DNA of 10,750 nucleotides, from contig JAITHS010000104.1 of the NCBI GenBank assembly GCA_031279875.1, positions 1 to 10,750 of the forward strand, given 5' to 3'. Below the pieces are notes generated by a model. It was not told the origin of the DNA, searched no databases, and saw nothing but the letters and a program-made list of their open reading frames with translations. The position numbers were made by a program, and so were the translations under genes. This stretch comes from Tannerella sp. (GTDB taxonomy: Bacteria; Bacteroidota; Bacteroidia; Bacteroidales; Tannerellaceae). Shown in pieces: positions 1 to 7,009 of this stretch. Numbering within the stretch: position 1 is the stretch's first letter; each line of letters starts with the position of its first letter.

Positions 1-233
1 TGTAATATGTCGGGCGCCGTTTTCCACCATTCGGCCGAGAATGGTTCAAAAGCCCAATCCATAAAAATATATACCTTATCATTGAGTTTGAAAAGTATTT
101 CAAGTATCGGCACAATCAATGCAAAAGTAAAGACGTTAAATATAGCTGACAGTACGTTGAAAACGATATTAAGTATCAAATGCTTCTTGTATGGCGGCAC
201 AAATCGGCGAAGAACACGAAAAAAATCTTTCAT
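1..233 (-). CDS. ABC exporter, ATP-binding/permease (MsbA-like), N-terminal part, cut by window edge
   Basis: Reading the - strand from an ATG at 233-231 gives 77 open codons that run off position 1. The protein starts MKDFFRVLRRFVPPYKKHL, followed by a long hydrophobic stretch at about residues 19-48 that ends in VPILEILFK. This basic amphipathic start (RxFxxPYKK) followed by the first membrane helix is typical of Bacteroidetes type IV ABC exporters of the MsbA / lipid-flippase group, in which a six-helix permease domain is fused to an ATPase domain. Only the first helix and part of the first extracytoplasmic loop (residues about 50-77, with several aromatic residues) are visible; Walker motifs would lie outside the window. 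The gene is divergent from the cell-wall operon and has a good -7 motif 22 bases before its start. The substrate (lipid A core, glycolipid or other) cannot be told from this fragment. The family call is by recognition of the N-terminus only. Confidence 0.75.
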   Translation of the reverse strand, partial: MKDFFRVLRRFVPPYKKHLILNIVFNVLSAIFNVFTFALIVPILEILFKLNDKVYIFMDWAFEPFSAEWWKTAPDIL

Positions 234-254
234 AATTTGTATCTATTGACGCCG

Positions 255-262
255 CAAAGGTA
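255..262 (-). promoter_or_regulatory. Bacteroidetes -7 promoter motif for the divergent ABC exporter gene
   Basis: On the - strand this reads TACCTTTG, a full match to the Bacteroidetes primary-sigma -7 consensus TAnnTTTG. Transcription would start about 6-8 bases downstream, near 248-250, leaving a leader of about 15-17 bases before the ATG at 233. I see no convincing TTTG -33 box at the usual spacing, which is common for these promoters. The motif lies just outside the left inverted repeat of the neighbouring element (268-646), so the element abuts the promoter and supplies its -33 region. Confidence 0.6.
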
Positions 263-267
263 GTGAA

Positions 268-294
268 AAAAATTAAGAATTAAGAACTTCTTTG
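268..294 (+). repeat. Left terminal inverted repeat
   Basis: The reverse complement of this segment matches 620-646 at 26 of 27 positions. The inner 17 bases (278-294) are a perfect inverted match to 620-636. A chance match of this length within 400 bases is improbable, though both copies are AT-rich. Confidence 0.8.
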
Positions 295-347
295 AATAAT
301 CGTTACATAGTCAGGATTAAAACTTACCAACCCTTGCAGTGGCGCAA

Positions 348-367
348 GTGTCGTCCCATGCGGGACT
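348..367 (+). repeat. Direct repeat copy 1 with GTCCC/GGGAC hairpin
   Basis: This segment, GTGTCGTCCC-A-TGCGGGACT, recurs at 421-439 with one base deleted. Each copy contains a 5-bp GC-rich inverted repeat, here GTCCC 353-357 and GGGAC 362-366 around a four-base loop. It looks like a small palindromic repeat unit inside the larger element. Confidence 0.7.
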
Positions 368-392
368 ATTGTTGATATGATGACTACTCAAT

Positions 393-412
393 CCGGAGAC
401 TAAAGTCACCGG
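393..412 (+). repeat. Small palindrome
   Basis: CCGG at 393-396 pairs with CCGG at 409-412, and GACT-type bases at 398-401 pair with 402-407, with one A/A mismatch between the two stem blocks and a very tight loop. It is one of several hairpins inside the MITE-like element. No function is evident. Confidence 0.4.
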
Positions 413-420
413 TTAATAAA

Positions 421-439
421 GTGTCGTCCCTGCGGGACT
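421..439 (+). repeat. Direct repeat copy 2 with GTCCC/GGGAC hairpin
   Basis: Second copy of the unit at 348-367, one base shorter in the loop (GTCCC 426-430, TGC, GGGAC 434-438). It runs straight into CTCGCAATGACG (438-449), a 12-mer repeated exactly at 532-543 and, in degenerate inverted form (10 of 12), at 465-476. The two 12-mers facing each other at 438-449 and 465-476 could form another stem. Confidence 0.65.
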
Positions 440-481
440 CGCAATGACGTTTTTCACTTAATCGCATCATTACGAGGACGT

Positions 482-559
482 TAACGCACAGGGCATTCGT
501 CATTGCCTATCGTTTGGCGCTACCATTCCTGCTCGCAATGACGAATGCCCTGTCCGTTA
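482..559 (+). repeat. 25-bp imperfect inverted repeat (long stem-loop)
   Basis: Positions 482-506 pair with 535-559 at 24 of 25 positions; the only mismatch is C487 opposite C554. The inner 18 bp (489-506 with 535-552) are perfect and end in CGTCATTGC / GCAATGACG. The loop is 28 bases. There is no poly-T run after the stem, so it is not a classic intrinsic terminator, although in RNA it would be a very stable hairpin in either direction. It is the central structure of the MITE-like element. Confidence 0.85.
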
Positions 560-619
560 TTGGCAGGTACATCAATTACCTTATGTCGGGTAATCAATAA
601 CGGATAATAATTCTTAATC

Positions 620-646
620 CAAAGAAGTTCTTAATTTTTAATTTTT
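620..646 (-). repeat. Right terminal inverted repeat
   Basis: Inverted partner of 268-294 (26 of 27 matching; the 17 bases 620-636 are exact). It is followed by more AT-rich TTAATT-like sequence to 650, so the precise outer end is uncertain. A partial TTCTTAAT copy at 611-618 just before it suggests local duplication. Confidence 0.8.
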
Positions 647-746
647 AATTCAAATAATACCTGTTGAAAAATATTTACTAAAAAAATATACATTATATTG
701 CAAAAAAATCACTACTTTTACCAGCTAAATTAAGAAGAAAAAACTC
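647..746 (+). promoter_or_regulatory. AT-rich leader of the cell-wall operon with a possible -7 motif
   Basis: The 100 bases between the element's right end and rsmH are very AT-rich and are the only place for an operon promoter outside the element. The best -7 candidate is TACTTTTA at 713-720 (7 of 8 against TAnnTTTG), which would start transcription near 727 and leave a leader of about 20 bases. A TTG at 698-700 is too close to serve as a -33 box. The promoter is therefore weakly supported and could instead lie inside the element. No terminator or riboswitch is visible. Confidence 0.3.
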
Positions 747-1706
747 TTGGAAACAACTGACAGGCTGATAACGTACAAAAAGCAAACCGAATATCATATT
801 CCCGTATTGCTTGACGAAAGCGTTGAAGGGTTGAAAATAAAACCTTTTGGGATATATGTTGACGCTACGTTCGGAGGAGGTGGGCATTCACGCGCTATCA
901 TCGACATGCTCAACGATAAAGGCAAACTGTTTGCTTTCGACCGCGACGCCGACAGCGAGGCTAATGCTATTGATGATCAGCGGTTTACGTTTGTAAGAGG
1001 AGATTTCAGGTTTATGTCAAACTTCCTGCGCTATCACGGCGTCGGGGCAGTGGATGGGATAATAGCCGACTTGGGAGTGTCGTCGCACCATTTTGACGAC
1101 AGTACGCGCGGTTTCTCATTTCGTTACGAAGATGCGACACTTGATATGCGGATGAACAACCGTGCAGGCATGACAGCGGCCGACGTTATCAACAACTACG
1201 ACGCAGAGCGCCTTGCCGAACTGTTTTACCGTTACGGCGAGTTGACATGCTCGCGGAAGATGGCGGCAGCTCTTGTAGCGGCACGGTCGATAGAGCCAGT
1301 AGTGTCGGTCAGCAGGTTGATGTCGGTATTAGCGCCGTTTAAAGGCAAGGAACCCGCAAACCGTTTCCTTGCAAAGGCATTTCAGGCTATACGGCTCGAA
1401 GTGAACGGCGAAATTGAAGCGCTTGAAGAATTTCTGTTTCAGACGCCGCAACTCTTGAAGCCCGACGGCAGGTTAGTCGTTATTTCGTATCATTCGTTGG
1501 AAGACAGGCTGGTAAAAAACTTCATCAAGACCGGAACTATTGACGGTCAGGCTGATACTGATATTTACGGCAACAGGTCGGCGCCGTTGAAGCCGATAGG
1601 AAAGCCGGTTACACCAAAAGCGTCGGAAACGGCAGCAAATCCGCGCTCTCGAAGCGCCAAAATGAGAATAGGAGAAAAACAAACCATCAATAAAAATATA
1701 ATATGA
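747..1706 (+). CDS. rsmH: 16S rRNA (cytosine(1402)-N4)-methyltransferase RsmH (MraW)
   Basis: RsmH uses S-adenosylmethionine to methylate N4 of C1402 in 16S rRNA in the cytoplasm, tuning the ribosomal P site. The 319-residue product has the expected family motifs: YHIPVLLDESV near the start (16-26), the SAM-binding VDATFGGGGHS (38-48), ADLGVSSHHFD (107-117), RGFSF followed by LDMRM (121-136), FQAIRLEVN (212-220) and VISYHSLEDR (245-254), and it ends with the usual NPRSRSAKMR tail. Length is normal for the family. The start is a TTG at 747: the frame is closed by a TAA at 726, no ATG lies between that stop and the YHIPVLL motif, and the TTG leaves about 15 residues before the motif, as in relatives. 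A purine-rich AAGAAG at 732-737 may serve as a weak ribosome site. It is the first gene of the cluster here, without a preceding mraZ, and its stop overlaps the ftsL start (ATGA). Confidence 0.96.
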   Translation: METTDRLITYKKQTEYHIPVLLDESVEGLKIKPFGIYVDATFGGGGHSRAIIDMLNDKGKLFAFDRDADSEANAIDDQRFTFVRGDFRFMSNFLRYHGVGAVDGIIADLGVSSHHFDDSTRGFSFRYEDATLDMRMNNRAGMTAADVINNYDAERLAELFYRYGELTCSRKMAAALVAARSIEPVVSVSRLMSVLAPFKGKEPANRFLAKAFQAIRLEVNGEIEALEEFLFQTPQLLKPDGRLVVISYHSLEDRLVKNFIKTGTIDGQADTDIYGNRSAPLKPIGKPVTPKASETAANPRSRSAKMRIGEKQTINKNII

Positions 1707-2023
1707 AGAAGAAAAAGAAAAATTTTATGTATTTTTTCGGAGGAACAATCCTCAAAAAATGGGCAGTCAAACATACCGTCTTACTGATGGCTATCGTTAT
1801 AGCGTTATTCATTTATATATCAAATCATTACTCATGTTTGATTAAAATCAACAAGATCGACAAACTGCAAACCGAACTGCGCGACCTGAAATATGAACTC
1901 GTTCATATCTCGACCCAACTTACCGGCGACACACGCCCGTCGCAGGTTGAAGAGCGCGTCAAACAATTAGGTCTCGACATCTCAAAATCAACCACTCCTC
2001 CGTACAAAATTAAAAAGAAATGA
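1703..2023 (+). CDS. ftsL: Cell division protein FtsL (Bacteroidetes FtsL-like type)
   Basis: Small bitopic division protein expected to bridge and stabilise the septal FtsW/FtsI synthase together with a FtsB-like partner. The 106 residues show a very basic cytoplasmic start (MKKKKK), one membrane helix at about 24-43 ending in NHYSC, a heptad-rich, coiled-coil-prone stretch at about 46-75 (KINKIDKLQTELRDLKYEL), and a C-terminal block QVEERVKQLGLDISKSTTPPYKI. That last block is the recognisable signature of the Bacteroidetes FtsL family, which aligns poorly with E. coli FtsL. Size, topology and position between rsmH and ftsI all fit. The ATG at 1703 overlaps the rsmH stop and the TGA overlaps the ftsI start by 4 bases, indicating translational coupling. 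The family call rests on motif recall and synteny. Confidence 0.9.
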   Translation: MKKKKKNFMYFFGGTILKKWAVKHTVLLMAIVIALFIYISNHYSCLIKINKIDKLQTELRDLKYELVHISTQLTGDTRPSQVEERVKQLGLDISKSTTPPYKIKKK

Positions 2024-4239
2024 AACACAACAAAAACGACACAGACATCTTTGCACGCTATTTCATTGTTACAATGCTGCTCTGCATTGTAGCGGTCGCT
2101 ATTTTGATATGCGCATTCAAAATAAGTCTCTATGAAGGCAAAGAATGGATAAAACTCGGCGACAAACAAAAACGCCCCGAACGTGTCGTCAGACCTGTGC
2201 GCGGCAATATCCTGTCCGACGACGATCGAATGATGGCTACAAGTACGCCTGTTTATCGCGTATATATTGATTTCGGCTCGGAAGTATTTAAGAAAAAAGG
2301 CGAGAAATTGAGAGGCGGCAAAAAGGCTGCAAATACGGGTTTTGCCGTCGATTCGCTCTTCAACAGCAAATATAACAATATTGATTCTCTGGCATTTCGT
2401 CTGTCCCGCAAATTCAAAGACCGCACCAAAGACGGCTATAAAGCATATCTTCTCAAAGGATTGAAAGAAGGAAAGAGCGAATTTCCGCTTTATAAAGAGA
2501 AAATATCATACAACGACTTGAAAGAAATACTTACTTTTCCGTTGCTACGGTTGCCGAAACGAAACAGCTTCTTTGGCACAAAAGAAATGATGCGCCGTCA
2601 AAAACCGTTCGGGATGCTGGCTTCGCGCACGATAGGCGAGATATACAGCGAGATAGATTCGTCTGGCGTTACCAAAGGCAGAGTAGGACTTGAAATGCAG
2701 TACGATTCGCTGTTGAGAGGCCTACCGGGCATAAGCGTACAGCAGAGAGTGGGCGGCAGATGGGCTGACATTATTGCCGACGAACCCGTTAACGGCATCG
2801 ATATCCGCTCTACGATAGATATCAGTATTCAAGATTTGGTTGAAAAAGCTCTCACCGACGAACTCAAAAAGACCGACGCCGACGCCGGAACCGCTATCAT
2901 CATGGAAGTAAAAACAGGAGCTATCAAGGCTATAACAAACATGGAACGCAGAACGCCGGGAACATACTCGGAAGACCTCAACCGCGCCGTTTCCGACATG
3001 CTCGAACCCGGCTCAACATTTAAAGTCGCCTCTATGATGGTGGCTATCGAAGATAAAGTTGCCGAACCGACAACACCAGTTGACGTAGGCGACGGCAACT
3101 TCCATTACGGCACCCGCAACATGACCGACCATAATCACGGACGCGGATACGGCCATATCACGGCCGAAAAAGCAATCTGGTACTCATCAAACATCGGAGT
3201 AGCGAAAATTATACTTCACGGATATGAAAGAAATCCGAAGAAATTTATTGACGGATTACACCGCATCGGCATGGATGCAGATTTGAAATTGGATATTCCC
3301 GGCTCCGCAAAAGCACGTCTGCGTCGTCCGGGCGACAAAGGATGGTCGCAAACGTCGCTGCCGTGGATGTCGTTCGGCTACGAAGTGATGATACCGCCTA
3401 TTCAGACACTAACGTTCTTCAACGCGATAGCCAACAACGGCAAAATGATGCGCCCGATGTTTGTTACCGATTTTTTGCAAAACGGCGAAGTAGTCAAACA
3501 TTTTGAGCCGGAAACGGTTATACCGTCGATTTGCTCCGACAGGACATTGAAAATAATCCGCAACATGCTTTATAATGTCGTAAACTACAAAGACCCGACA
3601 CCATCACGTCGCGACGGAACGGGTAAACCGGCCAAGTCCGACATCATCACAATAGCCGGCAAAACAGGTACCGCCCAAGCAGTGTCGAAAAGCGGCACTT
3701 ACAGGTCGGGAGGCGGTCATAACGTCTCGTTCTGCGGCTTCTTTCCCTACGAAGACCCTCAATATACCTGTTTTGTAGTTATTAAACGCCCGCGTGTTGG
3801 CGCTGTTTCGGGCGGCGGGATGTGCGGTACGGTAGTGAAAGAAATTGCCGAAAAAATTTATGCGCAGTGTACTGTTATCGACCTTAACAAGACACGCAAC
3901 GATTCGCTTCGCGTATCTGTGCCGGCAGTTATGGACGGTCTTTACAGCGCTACGACGACAGTTACCGACAGGCTGGGAGTGAAGACTTCGGGCAAGGTAA
4001 ACGGCAAGTTTGTCAATGTCCGTAACGGTGGCAGTAACATTACCCTGACGACGCTACCGGTAGATAATACCGTTGTGCCGGATGTAACGGGGATGGGAGC
4101 AAAAGACGCCGTTTTTGCAATGGAAAACTGTGGCTTGCGCGTCTCTATCACCGGTCAGGGCGTTGTTGCGTCGCAGTCGATACCTTCCGGCTCACGGCCG
4201 GAAAAGGGCAAAACAGTATTGTTAACGTTGAAGTTTTGA
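2020..4239 (+). CDS. ftsI: Septal peptidoglycan transpeptidase FtsI (class B PBP with C-terminal PASTA domain)
   Basis: D,D-transpeptidase that crosslinks septal peptidoglycan; membrane-anchored with its catalytic part in the periplasm. The 739 residues comprise a short cytoplasmic tail, one membrane helix at about 14-33, and a PBP dimerisation domain beginning with RPVRGNIL and running to roughly 270. The transpeptidase domain has all three active-site motifs: S332-T-F-K335 (nucleophile SxxK), S389-S-N391 and K548-T-G-T551. A single PASTA domain fills residues about 685-739 ([14 protein letters not shown] onward). One PASTA repeat at the end is usual in Bacteroidetes FtsI homologues and absent from E. 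coli FtsI. Residues about 80-125 form a Lys/Arg-rich insertion seen in this lineage. The start ATG overlaps the ftsL stop. FtsW, its polymerase partner, is encoded further down the same operon. All key residues are present, so it should be active. Confidence 0.96.
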   Translation: MKHNKNDTDIFARYFIVTMLLCIVAVAILICAFKISLYEGKEWIKLGDKQKRPERVVRPVRGNILSDDDRMMATSTPVYRVYIDFGSEVFKKKGEKLRGGKKAANTGFAVDSLFNSKYNNIDSLAFRLSRKFKDRTKDGYKAYLLKGLKEGKSEFPLYKEKISYNDLKEILTFPLLRLPKRNSFFGTKEMMRRQKPFGMLASRTIGEIYSEIDSSGVTKGRVGLEMQYDSLLRGLPGISVQQRVGGRWADIIADEPVNGIDIRSTIDISIQDLVEKALTDELKKTDADAGTAIIMEVKTGAIKAITNMERRTPGTYSEDLNRAVSDMLEPGSTFKVASMMVAIEDKVAEPTTPVDVGDGNFHYGTRNMTDHNHGRGYGHITAEKAIWYSSNIGVAKIILHGYERNPKKFIDGLHRIGMDADLKLDIPGSAKARLRRPGDKGWSQTSLPWMSFGYEVMIPPIQTLTFFNAIANNGKMMRPMFVTDFLQNGEVVKHFEPETVIPSICSDRTLKIIRNMLYNVVNYKDPTPSRRDGTGKPAKSDIITIAGKTGTAQAVSKSGTYRSGGGHNVSFCGFFPYEDPQYTCFVVIKRPRVGAVSGGGMCGTVVKEIAEKIYAQCTVIDLNKTRNDSLRVSVPAVMDGLYSATTTVTDRLGVKTSGKVNGKFVNVRNGGSNITLTTLPVDNTVVPDVTGMGAKDAVFAMENCGLRVSITGQGVVASQSIPSGSRPEKGKTVLLTLKF

Positions 4240-4246
4240 AAAAAAT

Positions 4247-5740
4247 ATGAAATTAAATGATTTATTAATAAACGCGGGATTAAACGAATATACGGTTTCA
4301 GACCAATCAGGACAGACTTGCGATCTGTCTAAAATTGAAATCACCGACGTTATATCCGATTCGCGTAAAGTGAGCGCAGGGTCGCTCTTCGTGGCTGTAC
4401 GCGGCGTTAATCTTGACGGACATGACTTTATCGAAAAGGCTGTCGATCAAGGCGCCGTAACGGTAGTTTGCGAGAAAGCACTTTCAAGTCGGGAAGGGCT
4501 CTTCATCATCGTCAAAGATTCCTCAGACGCATTAGGTCGTATTGCGGCGGCGTGGTACGGCAATCCTTCGCGACGGTTGAAACTTGTCGGAGTAACGGGA
4601 ACTAACGGCAAAACTACTATCGCTACATTATTATATAATATGTTTCGCAAATTGGGTTATAAGGCGGGACTTCTCTCGACCGTCTGCAATTATGTTGACG
4701 ACGAAGCCGTTCCTACTACACATACTACTCCCGATGCGTTGACAATCAACGGCTTATTGGCGAAGATGGTTGATGCGGGGTGCGAGTATGCTTTTATGGA
4801 GGTCAGTTCGCACGCTATTGACCAAAAGCGTATCGCCGGGCTTGACTTCGACGGCGGTATCTTCACCAACCTGACACGCGACCATCTTGACTATCACATC
4901 ACTGTGGATAACTATCTGAAAGCCAAAAAGAAATTCTTCGACGACCTGCCCGCCGACGCCTTTGCGCTAACAAACGCCGACGACAAAACCGGCGAAGTAA
5001 TGTTGCAAAATACACGTGCGCGGCGGTTGAGATACTCTCTTCGGCAACAGTCTGATTTTAAGGCGCGTATCATCGAATCGCATCTCGACAGCACGGAGAT
5101 GGACGTAAACGGTCAAGACGTTTTTACGCATTTCACAGGGCTGTTTAATGTTTACAACCTCTTGGCAGTTTTAGGTGCTACGGTAGCGCTCGGCGAAGAC
5201 TTCGACGATGCTCTTGTGGCGCTTTCCGCACTCTATCCCGTCGCAGGCAGGTTTGAGACGATATGTTCTCCGAAAGGTTTTACCGCCATCGTTGACTACG
5301 CCCATACGCCTGATGCTATTGATAATGTGCTGGGAGCTATCAACGAAATAGTACAGTGTAAAAGGCTCACAGACAACGATATCCAAATAATTACGGTAGT
5401 CGGTGCCGGCGGCAATCGCGACAAAGGCAAACGACCGCTCATGGCACAAGCCGCCGTCAAACAAAGCGACCGCGTAATCCTGACCTCCGACAATCCCCGT
5501 TTTGAGGAACCCGACGACATCATCGCCGACATGTACGCAGGATTAGACGACGCCGCAAAAGCCCGCACCCTCTGTATTACCGACCGCCGTCAAGCCATAA
5601 AAACAGCCATCGCCCTCGCCCGAAAAGGCGACGTAATACTCGTCGCCGGCAAAGGACACGAAGACTATCAGGAAATCAAAGGCGTTAAATATCATTTTGA
5701 TGACAGAGAAGAAATTAAATCACTGATCACTGATCACTAA
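4247..5740 (+). CDS. murE: UDP-MurNAc-L-Ala-D-Glu:meso-diaminopimelate ligase MurE
   Basis: Cytoplasmic Mur ligase that adds the third stem-peptide residue to UDP-MurNAc-L-Ala-D-Glu, using ATP. The 497-residue protein has the three Mur ligase domains: an N-terminal UDP-binding domain (about 1-105, with [19 protein letters not shown]), a central ATPase with GTNGKTT (G118 to T124, catalytic-loop Lys122), the HTTPD and EVSSHA motifs, and a C-terminal domain with YAHTPDAI and [12 protein letters not shown]. The DNPR motif at 415-418 is the signature of meso-DAP-adding enzymes, as opposed to L-Lys-adding ones. Length and motif position are close to E. coli MurE. ATG at 4247 lies 7 bases after the ftsI stop. 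The last six codons (S-L-I-T-D-H) and the stop are made of a heptanucleotide tandem repeat that continues to the mraY start. Confidence 0.97.
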   Translation: MKLNDLLINAGLNEYTVSDQSGQTCDLSKIEITDVISDSRKVSAGSLFVAVRGVNLDGHDFIEKAVDQGAVTVVCEKALSSREGLFIIVKDSSDALGRIAAAWYGNPSRRLKLVGVTGTNGKTTIATLLYNMFRKLGYKAGLLSTVCNYVDDEAVPTTHTTPDALTINGLLAKMVDAGCEYAFMEVSSHAIDQKRIAGLDFDGGIFTNLTRDHLDYHITVDNYLKAKKKFFDDLPADAFALTNADDKTGEVMLQNTRARRLRYSLRQQSDFKARIIESHLDSTEMDVNGQDVFTHFTGLFNVYNLLAVLGATVALGEDFDDALVALSALYPVAGRFETICSPKGFTAIVDYAHTPDAIDNVLGAINEIVQCKRLTDNDIQIITVVGAGGNRDKGKRPLMAQAAVKQSDRVILTSDNPRFEEPDDIIADMYAGLDDAAKARTLCITDRRQAIKTAIALARKGDVILVAGKGHEDYQEIKGVKYHFDDREEIKSLITDH

Positions 5741-5755
5741 CTACTAACCACTATG
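5721..5755 (+). repeat. Heptanucleotide tandem repeat across the murE/mraY junction
   Basis: Five consecutive 7-base units read CACTGAT, CACTGAT, CACTAAC, TACTAAC, CACTATG. The first two are identical and the others share the CACT/TACT frame with one to three changes. The array encodes the end of MurE, supplies its TAA stop (5738-5740) and ends in the mraY ATG (5753-5755). Because 7 is not a multiple of 3, gaining or losing a unit would change the MurE C-terminus or the spacing to mraY. Confidence 0.75.
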
Positions 5756-7009
5756 TTATACGACCTCTTTGCATATCTTGACAATATAGATTTTCCCGGA
5801 GCGGGGATGTTTCGATACGTCTCATTCCGGTCGGGAATGGCTTTGGTTTTTGCCCTGTTCATCTCTACCGCTATCGGTCGAAAAATCATTAACAAACTAA
5901 AAAAACTGCAAATCGGCGAGACAGTCCGCGATCTTGGTCTCGAAGGGATGATGGCAAAACGTGGCGTCCCTACTATGGGCGGCATTATCATCATCATCGC
6001 CATTTTGGTGCCTGTACTATTGTTTACACGGCTCAACAACGTGTATATTATTTTGATGATTATCACCACATTATGGCTTGGCGGGCTGGGATTTATCGAC
6101 GATTATATCAAAGTTTTCCGCAAAGACAAGAAAGGGTTGCGCGGCAAGTTCAAACTCGTTGCACAGACAGGTTTGGGGCTGATAGTAGGGCTGACGCTAT
6201 ACATGAGTCCCGATGCTGTTATACACGAAAATCTGGAAAAAACAAACCACAACAACGTTACCGAGATAACTATTCATCCGACAGAAACAAAATCCACTAA
6301 AACCACCATCCCGTTTTTCAAGAACAACAACCTCGATTATGCCGTACTTGCTTCATGGGCAGGCAATTACAAGAAAGAAGTAACATGGATATTCTTCATT
6401 TTGATAGTGATATTCATCGTTGCGGCAGTGTCGAACGGCGCCAATCTGACCGACGGTCTTGACGGTTTGGCAGCAGGAAGTTCGGCAATAATCGGCGTTG
6501 CGCTCGGCATTTTGGCATACATGTCGTCGCACATTCAATTTGCCTCATTCCTAAATATCATGTTTTTGCCGGGCGCAGAAGAACTTGTGATTTTTGCAGC
6601 AGCGTTTATCGGTGCTACTATCGGTTTCCTGTGGTATAACTCGTTTCCGGCGCAGGTTTTCATGGGCGATACGGGCAGTTTGACGCTCGGCGGCATCATC
6701 GCCGTTTTTGCTATCGTAATCCGCAAAGAACTGCTGATACCCATCCTTTGCGGCATCTTTCTTGTTGAAAGTCTGTCGGTTATAATTCAAACATGCTACT
6801 TCAAATACACCCACCGGAAATACGGTACGGGCAAGCGTATATTCAAGATGACGCCTTTGCATCACCATTTTCAGAAGAAAGGCAACGACGTTATCGCCGT
6901 GATAAGTAAGCCGTTTGATATTGTTCCCGAATCGAAACTCGTGTTGAGATTTTGGCTTATAGGCATAATTTTAGCAATAATAACAATGGTAACGTTGAAA
7001 ATCAGATGA
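5753..7009 (+). CDS. mraY: Phospho-N-acetylmuramoyl-pentapeptide-transferase MraY
   Basis: Integral membrane enzyme that transfers phospho-MurNAc-pentapeptide from UDP to undecaprenyl phosphate, making lipid I. The 418-residue protein is strongly hydrophobic with about ten predicted membrane helices. Diagnostic motifs are KRGVPTMGG in the first third, the Mg-binding pair D116-D117 (FIDDYIKV), NLTDGLDG (231-238, including the conserved Asp234 and Asp237), MGDTGS (304-309) and [10 protein letters not shown] with the HHH triad at 370-372. Compared with the E. coli enzyme of about 360 residues, it is longer, mainly through a polar Asn/Thr/Lys-rich loop at about 152-185 before IPFFK; a similar expansion is usual in Bacteroidetes MraY. 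The ATG at 5753 follows the heptanucleotide repeat, 12 bases after the murE stop. The TGA overlaps the murD ATG by 4 bases. Confidence 0.97.
   Translation: MLYDLFAYLDNIDFPGAGMFRYVSFRSGMALVFALFISTAIGRKIINKLKKLQIGETVRDLGLEGMMAKRGVPTMGGIIIIIAILVPVLLFTRLNNVYIILMIITTLWLGGLGFIDDYIKVFRKDKKGLRGKFKLVAQTGLGLIVGLTLYMSPDAVIHENLEKTNHNNVTEITIHPTETKSTKTTIPFFKNNNLDYAVLASWAGNYKKEVTWIFFILIVIFIVAAVSNGANLTDGLDGLAAGSSAIIGVALGILAYMSSHIQFASFLNIMFLPGAEELVIFAAAFIGATIGFLWYNSFPAQVFMGDTGSLTLGGIIAVFAIVIRKELLIPILCGIFLVESLSVIIQTCYFKYTHRKYGTGKRIFKMTPLHHHFQKKGNDVIAVISKPFDIVPESKLVLRFWLIGIILAIITMVTLKIR

Larger units (their letters stand above)
268..646. mobile_element. MITE-like non-coding element with 27-bp terminal inverted repeats
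   Basis: Positions 268-294 and 620-646 are inverted copies of each other with 26 of 27 bases matching (the only mismatch is 277 against 637). The 17-base core CAAAGAAGTTCTTAATT is exact. The enclosed sequence has no credible gene on either strand but is dense in hairpins (353-366, 393-412, 426-438, 438-476, 482-559). Short size, terminal inverted repeats, no coding and internal stem-loops are the hallmarks of a miniature inverted-repeat element. I see no clear target-site duplication beside the ends, which are AT-rich and hard to delimit. The alternative is two separate copies of a small dispersed repeat that happen to face each other. It separates the divergent exporter from rsmH, where an mraZ gene is often found in related cell-wall clusters. 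Confidence 0.5.

Noticed and set aside
7..249. 80-codon + strand open frame
   Set aside because: It lies antisense to the clearly recognisable N-terminus of the ABC exporter (233 to 1 on the - strand), and its product has no family features.
348..559. Possible CRISPR array from clustered repeats
   Set aside because: The repeats are few, irregularly spaced, partly inverted and of different types. There are no regular spacers and no cas genes in view.
482..559. Intrinsic terminator
   Set aside because: The stem is long and stable, but the loop is 28 bases and no T-run follows on either strand. No gene ends into it, because the flanking genes are divergent.
6073..6300. 75-codon + strand frame inside mraY
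   Set aside because: It is an alternative-frame shadow of mraY, with an Arg/Gln-rich product and no motifs.
6952..7005. Upstream TTG extension of murD by 18 codons
   Set aside because: It lies wholly within the mraY end, is Asn-rich, precedes the conserved Rossmann start, and the ATGA overlap at 7006 matches the coupling seen at other junctions.
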